Assembly: GCF_000455485.1 (NCBI RefSeq)
Contig: NZ_CBQR020000092.1
Span: 45,588 to 109,587, forward strand
Reading direction: 5' to 3'
DNA from: Gorillibacterium massiliense
GTDB taxonomy: Bacteria > Bacillota > Bacilli > Paenibacillales > NBRC-103111
Length of the DNA: 64,000 nucleotides
A program made the position numbers and the translations under genes. Positions 60,026 to 64,000 of the stretch are shown here, piece after piece; position 1 is the stretch's first letter; every line of letters begins with the position of its first letter. The notes beneath the pieces are model-generated. The model was not told the origin of the DNA and ran no database searches. It saw only the letters and a list, made by a program, of their open reading frames with translations.

Positions 60026-61561
60026 TCAAAGCCGAAAATCAACACCTAACACGCCCGCCGGTTGCCCCGACTTATCCAAAATCGCGATCGAAGCCGTAAA
60101 GCAAGGTTTCTTTGTAATCGCAGAGACATAGACCGACGAAATATAGCATTTTCCTTCCATCGCTTCTTTCCACCAATCTCTGCCCTTGGCATTTAGCAAG
60201 CCTGCATCAGGAAAAGAGCAGATAAACGTGCCGTCAGCACGGTTGGACCATACCGCTTCCAGCTCTCCATACTCCCGCAAAATGCCGCCAAGTATGCTCC
60301 GGTGACTTTCGGCATCAAGATTCTGTAAATCTTCCCTTTCCGCCATCTCCTGGAGCAGAGCGCGCATCTCCGCCGCTTTAGCTGCAGGGGCATCCGTCGT
60401 TTGGTCATCCAGCGGCAACTTCAAGGAAGTACGCAATTCGTGGGAAGTATTCCCCAATGCTTTGGATATATGTTGAAGCCGAATGATCTGGTCTCTCTGT
60501 TCTCCCATCCGTAAAATCGTGCTGTCCACAGAAGACATCGTGCTATCCACCATGTCGACGACTCTGCCCAACTGCAACGTCGAGTTGCTCATCATGGCAG
60601 ACTGGCGGACGCTGGCCTCGGCGGCTGAAGCGGCAAGCCGGCTCACTTCTTGCATCCGGTTTTGAATCAGCATCGCCCCCTCCTTGGTCACCGCCATCTC
60701 CTGGATGCTTTCTTGGACGCCTTGTTTCTCCAGATTAATGGCCTCGATCACTTGCGAGACGCTGGTTTCTACGGAGGAAATGATGCCGGCGGAGCGGCCC
60801 ACAGCTTCGTGGCCTTGATCGGCCAAAGAACGGATTTCCCGGGCTACAACGGCAAAGCCTCTTCCGCTTTCGCCGGCGTGCGCGGCTTCGATAGAAGCGT
60901 TGAGCGCCAGAAGCGAAGTGCGGGCAACTACTTGTTTAATGAAATCGTTGACTTCCTGGATGCGGGCAGCGTCGGACGCCAATTGGCTGATCCGCTCCTG
61001 AACGGCGCGGTGGTTGTCATACAGCCCGTTCATGATCCCTTCCGTATGAAGAATCGTGGCGCATACTTGGTCGATCGCATTCCGGGCGGATTCCCCTTCG
61101 TCTTTAACATGCCCGGAGATGCCGTTGATCCTCTCGGCTGATGCCGCGACCTCCTGAAGGGAGCCGAAGGTGTTTTCGATGCTGCTGAGCGCGGTCTGAC
61201 TTTTTTGCTTCAGCAGCTCTTCCGCATCGCTGGACACCTCGGCAATTCGATTCAACCGGGTCACCGAATCGTTGACCTCTTGAACGATGCCGATCAACTG
61301 ATCCGCCGCTACTTGTGATTCATTGACCAGTTGGCCATAGGATGATTCGTCCAGCTCTTGAACGCCAACTTTTCCAACAGGTTTATCCGAGCGCCCCTTC
61401 AGTCCATACCCTGCAAACGCGGCGGCGATGCCCAGAAGCGACATCACAGGAAATACCGTTCCATAATCGGAGGTCAGCAGGATAGAAAAAACCAATGAAA
61501 AAGCAATCGGGACTAACACAAAACATGACATATGTATGAGTTGTTTTTTCGAAAAGACCAT
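60026..61561 (-). CDS. Methyl-accepting chemotaxis-like protein with C-terminal Cache-type domain
   Basis: A 511-residue protein. Two adjacent N-terminal membrane helices (about 10-30 and 37-52) have almost no extracellular loop. The long coiled-coil signalling domain follows, with the conserved tip [37 protein letters not shown] (about 215-250; the key part is [12 protein letters not shown]). The last 100 residues (about 405-511) resemble a Cache/PDC sensor ([43 protein letters not shown]), placed after the signalling domain and therefore cytoplasmic. It probably signals to CheA from an internal cue. AAGGGG precedes the start. Confidence 0.82.
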   Translation of the reverse strand: MVFSKKQLIHMSCFVLVPIAFSLVFSILLTSDYGTVFPVMSLLGIAAAFAGYGLKGRSDKPVGKVGVQELDESSYGQLVNESQVAADQLIGIVQEVNDSVTRLNRIAEVSSDAEELLKQKSQTALSSIENTFGSLQEVAASAERINGISGHVKDEGESARNAIDQVCATILHTEGIMNGLYDNHRAVQERISQLASDAARIQEVNDFIKQVVARTSLLALNASIEAAHAGESGRGFAVVAREIRSLADQGHEAVGRSAGIISSVETSVSQVIEAINLEKQGVQESIQEMAVTKEGAMLIQNRMQEVSRLAASAAEASVRQSAMMSNSTLQLGRVVDMVDSTMSSVDSTILRMGEQRDQIIRLQHISKALGNTSHELRTSLKLPLDDQTTDAPAAKAAEMRALLQEMAEREDLQNLDAESHRSILGGILREYGELEAVWSNRADGTFICSFPDAGLLNAKGRDWWKEAMEGKCYISSVYVSAITKKPCFTASIAILDKSGQPAGVLGVDFRL

Positions 61562-61713
61562 AGATTTCGTCCCCTTATGTCACTTTTTATAACATTATAG
61601 ATGGTTTCTTTGTCGACGTGAAGGATTTATTGTCAGGTTTTCATGGGATCCCTACGCAATGACATAAAAAGTTCTCATTTTCTTCCTGCGAGAATAACTG
61701 ATATGGGAACAAT

Positions 61714-61821
61714 AAGAAAACCTCTATCGAGGCTTTACAAAGATGAGCGACCGCGTTTCAGAGGTAGGTTTTCTTGCGATATCAGGAAATTGTGGCTTCG
61801 AAGTTTATACTTTCTGATATC
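61714..61821. other. Structured intergenic region, two hairpins
   Basis: Within the 316-bp gap 61562-61877, AAGAAAACC (61714-61722) can pair with GGTTTTCTT (61767-61775), and GATATCAGGAAA (61778-61789) with TTTCTGATATC (61811-61821, one bulge). No coding signal is convincing. It may be a small RNA, a decayed element or a leader-like structure. Confidence 0.45.
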
Positions 61822-61822
61822 T

Positions 61823-61867
61823 AAAAAAGCGCCGCTTCCCGCCCTAAAAGCGAGAATGCGACGCTTT
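61823..61867 (-). terminator. Terminator of the 3D-domain gene
   Basis: AAGCGTCGC and GCGGCGCTT pair (minus strand) across a 23-nt interior and lead into six T's. Confidence 0.75.
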
Positions 61868-61877
61868 ACAATTGTGT

Positions 61878-62576
61878 TTAAGATTTCTTGACCTCATTGT
61901 CTGAAGGAAGATACGCCTTTCTTTCATTGAGCCGATTCAGGATGGCCTCCGATAAGCGCCCATTGCCTCGGCGTAGTACGGATACCCGCACTTCCCGCTT
62001 GCCCCACTGGTCGTAAACCTGCCGTTTGGTCTCGAAATACAAGTCAATTTTCCGACCTTTAATCGCGCTACCTGTATCAGCGACAACCCCGAAGCCATAA
62101 TCGGGTATATAAAGGATGGTTCCGATGGGAAACAAAGCCGGATCGGCCGCCACCGTAGAAAAAAGCCCTCTTCTCACCTTTACTCCCGAATACGTTATGC
62201 CGTATTCGGGATGGCCCGGAGATTTTCCTGTGGAGTCTATCCCGGCATAGTATCCAGTTGCCACGACGTTTTCAGCGCGGAAATGCTCTCGCACCAAAAA
62301 GTCAAAAAAGCCTGCGCTTTTCTCTATCCTTTCCCCTGCCCCCGCTGTCTTTGCTTGCTGAAGCGTTTGTGATTCACCCACCCGGTCCGCCTGTGCGACT
62401 TGTACGACTTGAGCTTCCTGGATAACGGCTTTCTGGCTCTCTGCCTCCTGCCTTATGGCAGGTTTCTCATCTGCGCCCTTCAACCAACTGCTCCAATTTG
62501 CCGATACCACAGCAGCTGCAATGAAAATCGCAGCCATTTGAACCCATTTCGTCCGTTTGAAAAAAACGGCGAACAT
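61878..62576 (-). CDS. 3D-domain protein (YuiC/MltA-like cell-wall enzyme)
   Basis: A 232-residue protein with an N-terminal membrane or signal helix (about 14-30, AAIFIAAAVVSANW), a Gln/Ala-rich spacer and a C-terminal 3D domain (about 120-200): VVATGYYAGIDSTG, GITYSGVKVRRGLFSTVA, LFPIGTILYIPDYGFGVVAD and DTGSAIKGRKIDLYF with the three Asp after which the domain is named. These act as lytic transglycosylases in relatives such as YuiC. GGGAGGG precedes the ATG at 62576; an extended start at 62687 would cross a repeat and is rejected. Confidence 0.87.
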   Translation of the reverse strand: MFAVFFKRTKWVQMAAIFIAAAVVSANWSSWLKGADEKPAIRQEAESQKAVIQEAQVVQVAQADRVGESQTLQQAKTAGAGERIEKSAGFFDFLVREHFRAENVVATGYYAGIDSTGKSPGHPEYGITYSGVKVRRGLFSTVAADPALFPIGTILYIPDYGFGVVADTGSAIKGRKIDLYFETKRQVYDQWGKREVRVSVLRRGNGRLSEAILNRLNERKAYLPSDNEVKKS

Positions 62577-62592
62577 GAACGGATACCCTCCC

Positions 62593-62672
62593 TGAGGAAG
62601 TGCCTCCAGGATGTTCCCGAAGCCATCTTCCATAGGAAGTGCCTGCAGGATACTATTCCGAAGCCATCTTCC
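62593..62672. repeat. Imperfect tandem repeat (39 and 41 bp) before the 3D gene
   Basis: 62593-62631 and 62632-62672 are abutting near-copies (both contain GGAAGTGCCT and CCGAAGCCATCTTCC on the plus strand). The period is not a multiple of three and frames differ, so it is not coding. It lies directly upstream of the 3D gene start. The rest of 62577-62816 holds only a weak thrS hairpin near 62775-62790. Confidence 0.8.
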
Positions 62673-62816
62673 TAATTTTACGGTCAAATGGATTTATTTT
62701 TGCTTCCACATCTTCCATTTGCCGTTGCTGTCTATCGGAGATTAGGATAACCGTATGCCGCCGTTCTATTCATCCCGGCTTCGCCGCCGGTTTATTATGG
62801 TTTGTTTCCGTCTATT

Positions 62817-64000
62817 TTACTCTTCTACCGTCCGGCTTTTTTGCCGAATGTCTTCGAGAATCATGGCGATCGTTTCCTCCACGCTCTTCACGCCGATATC
62901 GCCAACACCCCGCTTGCGAACCGAGAATGTTCCATCTTGAACTTCTTTCTCGCCCACTACAAGCATATAAGGGACCTTTTCCAATTGGGCTTCGCGGATT
63001 TTGTAGCCTAGCTTCTCATTGCGGTAGTCGCCTTCCGCCAAAATGCCGGCCAGCTTCAACCGTTCTTCCATTTGCTTGGCGTGCTCTTCAAACACCGGAG
63101 TTACTGGAATGATCTTCGCTTGAACCGGGGCGAGCCAGGTCGGCAGTGCGCCGGCGAAGTTTTCCAGCAGGAAGGCAGTCATCCGTTCCATCGTGCTGAT
63201 AATCCCGCGGTGAATAACAACTGGACGGTGCTTTTGGCCGTCATCGCCGACGTATTCAAGCTCGAAACGCTCCGGAAGCAGGAAGTCAAGCTGCGCCGTA
63301 GACAGGGTTTCTTCTTTCTTCAGCGCCGTCTTGATCTGCACGTCCAGCTTCGGCCCGTAGAAAGCCGCTTCGCCCTCTGCTTCGTAATAAGGCAGACCCA
63401 GCTCCTCCACGACTTCCTTCAGCATGCGCTGGGACATTTCCCACATGGCGTCGTCCGGGAAGTACTTTTCCGTGTCTTTGGGATCCCGGTAGCTCAAGCG
63501 GAAGCGGTATTCCTTGATGCCAAAATCTTCGTATACTTGACGAATCAGGTTGATTACCCGGGAGAACTCTTCCTTGATTTGATCTGGACGGCAGAAAATG
63601 TGCGCATCGTTCAATGTCATGGCACGGACGCGGTGCAGACCGGTAAGCGCTCCGGACATCTCGTAGCGGTGCATCATTCCCAGCTCGGCTACCCGCAGAG
63701 GCAGATCCCGGTAGCTGCGCATGTCGCTCTTGTAGATCATCATATGGTGCGGGCAGTTCATCGGCCGGAGCACCAATTCTTCATTATCCAGCTTCATCAG
63801 CGGGAACATGTCTTCGTTGTAGTGGTCCCAGTGGCCGGAGATTTTATATAGCTCCACGTTCGCCAAAACCGGTGTATAGACGTGGCTGTAGCCCAGCTTT
63901 TCTTCCAAATCGACGATGTAACGCTCCATCGTGCGGCGCAGACGGGCGCCGGCCGGAAGCCAAAGAGGAAGGCCTTGCCCAATTTCCCGGGAGAAGGTGA
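62817..64000 (-). CDS. thrS: Threonyl-tRNA synthetase, 5' part outside the window
   Basis: The frame is open to the right edge, so about 394 C-terminal residues of ThrRS are present: most of the class II catalytic core and the anticodon-binding domain. The zinc ligands are visible in [14 protein letters not shown] (Cys), [16 protein letters not shown] (His) and [14 protein letters not shown] (His, motif 3 region), and the C-terminal domain begins at [16 protein letters not shown]. It charges tRNA-Thr. Any T-box leader would lie beyond the window. The downstream hairpin is weak. Confidence 0.95.
   Translation of the reverse strand, partial: TFSREIGQGLPLWLPAGARLRRTMERYIVDLEEKLGYSHVYTPVLANVELYKISGHWDHYNEDMFPLMKLDNEELVLRPMNCPHHMMIYKSDMRSYRDLPLRVAELGMMHRYEMSGALTGLHRVRAMTLNDAHIFCRPDQIKEEFSRVINLIRQVYEDFGIKEYRFRLSYRDPKDTEKYFPDDAMWEMSQRMLKEVVEELGLPYYEAEGEAAFYGPKLDVQIKTALKKEETLSTAQLDFLLPERFELEYVGDDGQKHRPVVIHRGIISTMERMTAFLLENFAGALPTWLAPVQAKIIPVTPVFEEHAKQMEERLKLAGILAEGDYRNEKLGYKIREAQLEKVPYMLVVGEKEVQDGTFSVRKRGVGDIGVKSVEETIAMILEDIRQKSRTVEE

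Noticed and set aside
61643-61891. An 82-codon plus-strand frame in the gap after the chemoreceptor-like gene
   Set aside because: It runs through the two hairpins and the minus-strand terminator, and has no ribosome site or recognisable protein features.
62577-62687. In-frame N-terminal extension of the 3D-domain protein
   Set aside because: It crosses the tandem repeat, whose period is not a multiple of three, and a clean ribosome site supports the start at 62576.
62577-62816. Possible c-di-AMP riboswitch before the 3D-domain gene
   Set aside because: Such riboswitches often precede wall hydrolases, but I could not find its conserved core; only the tandem repeat is present.
1-64000. CRISPR arrays, prophage genes, intact insertion sequences
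   Set aside because: No regularly spaced repeats, Cas, integrase, transposase or phage structural genes were recognised.

Overview
The window looks like chromosome of a Gram-positive, endospore-forming bacterium of the Paenibacillus/Cohnella type. Evidence: AAGGAGG-type ribosome sites, frequent GTG/TTG starts, LplABC-type sugar transporters paired with YesMN two-component systems, PrkA, YheC/D-family and CgeB-like (spore-associated) proteins, AbrB-like and RacA-like regulators. No phage, CRISPR array or intact insertion sequence was seen. Both edges cut genes (an EamA transporter on the left, thrS on the right).

Layout. 1-12.8 kb: EamA transporter end, a Dps gene with a PerR-type operator, then a minus-strand carbohydrate block (YesM kinase, YesN regulator, LplB and LplC permeases, solute-binding lipoprotein, GH95 glycosidase) and a divergent AXE1 acetyl esterase. 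12.8-17 kb: a coiled-coil protein with a membrane polysaccharide deacetylase, then a patchwork with a MerR regulator and SRPBCC gene, a truncated second SRPBCC gene and a decayed piece of an ABC exporter. 17-25.2 kb: a compact eight-gene minus-strand operon (aminotransferase, CapD-type dehydratase, CgeB-like glycosyltransferase, ATP-grasp enzyme, low-molecular-weight phosphatase, MurF-like ligase, two YheC/D ATP-grasp enzymes). This is the best candidate for an undescribed system: sugar-nucleotide chemistry combined with four ATP-dependent ligases, possibly for a spore-surface conjugate. 25.4-33.8 kb: accessory single genes (DJ-1/PfpI protein, WYL regulator, damaged tRNA-Ala, nucleotidyltransferase, MarR plus ABC exporter, methyltransferase, GNAT, MerR).

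33.9-48 kb: PrkA, a divergent PD-(D/E)XK-like DUF2161 protein, then a complete galacturonate/unsaturated-uronate route on the plus strand: kduI, DeoR-type regulator, kduD, kdgK, kdgA, a LacI-type regulator, uxaB, uxaA, uxaC. Galacturonate is isomerised (UxaC), reduced (UxaB) and dehydrated (UxaA) to 2-keto-3-deoxygluconate, while KduI/KduD feed in 4-deoxy-5-ketouronate; KdgK and KdgA complete conversion to pyruvate and glyceraldehyde 3-phosphate. An MFS transporter lies convergently after it.

48.4-64 kb is mostly housekeeping: a tiny membrane protein, AbrB-like regulator, TrmL, an orphan response regulator, ThpR, a RacA-like protein, a beta-type glutamine synthetase with a GlnR/TnrA-type box, DAHP synthase, IspH, an OmpR-type regulator/kinase pair next to an HtrA protease, a chemoreceptor-like protein with a C-terminal Cache-like region, a 3D-domain wall enzyme and ThrRS. 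All functions are read from sequence motifs by eye; no database search was run.
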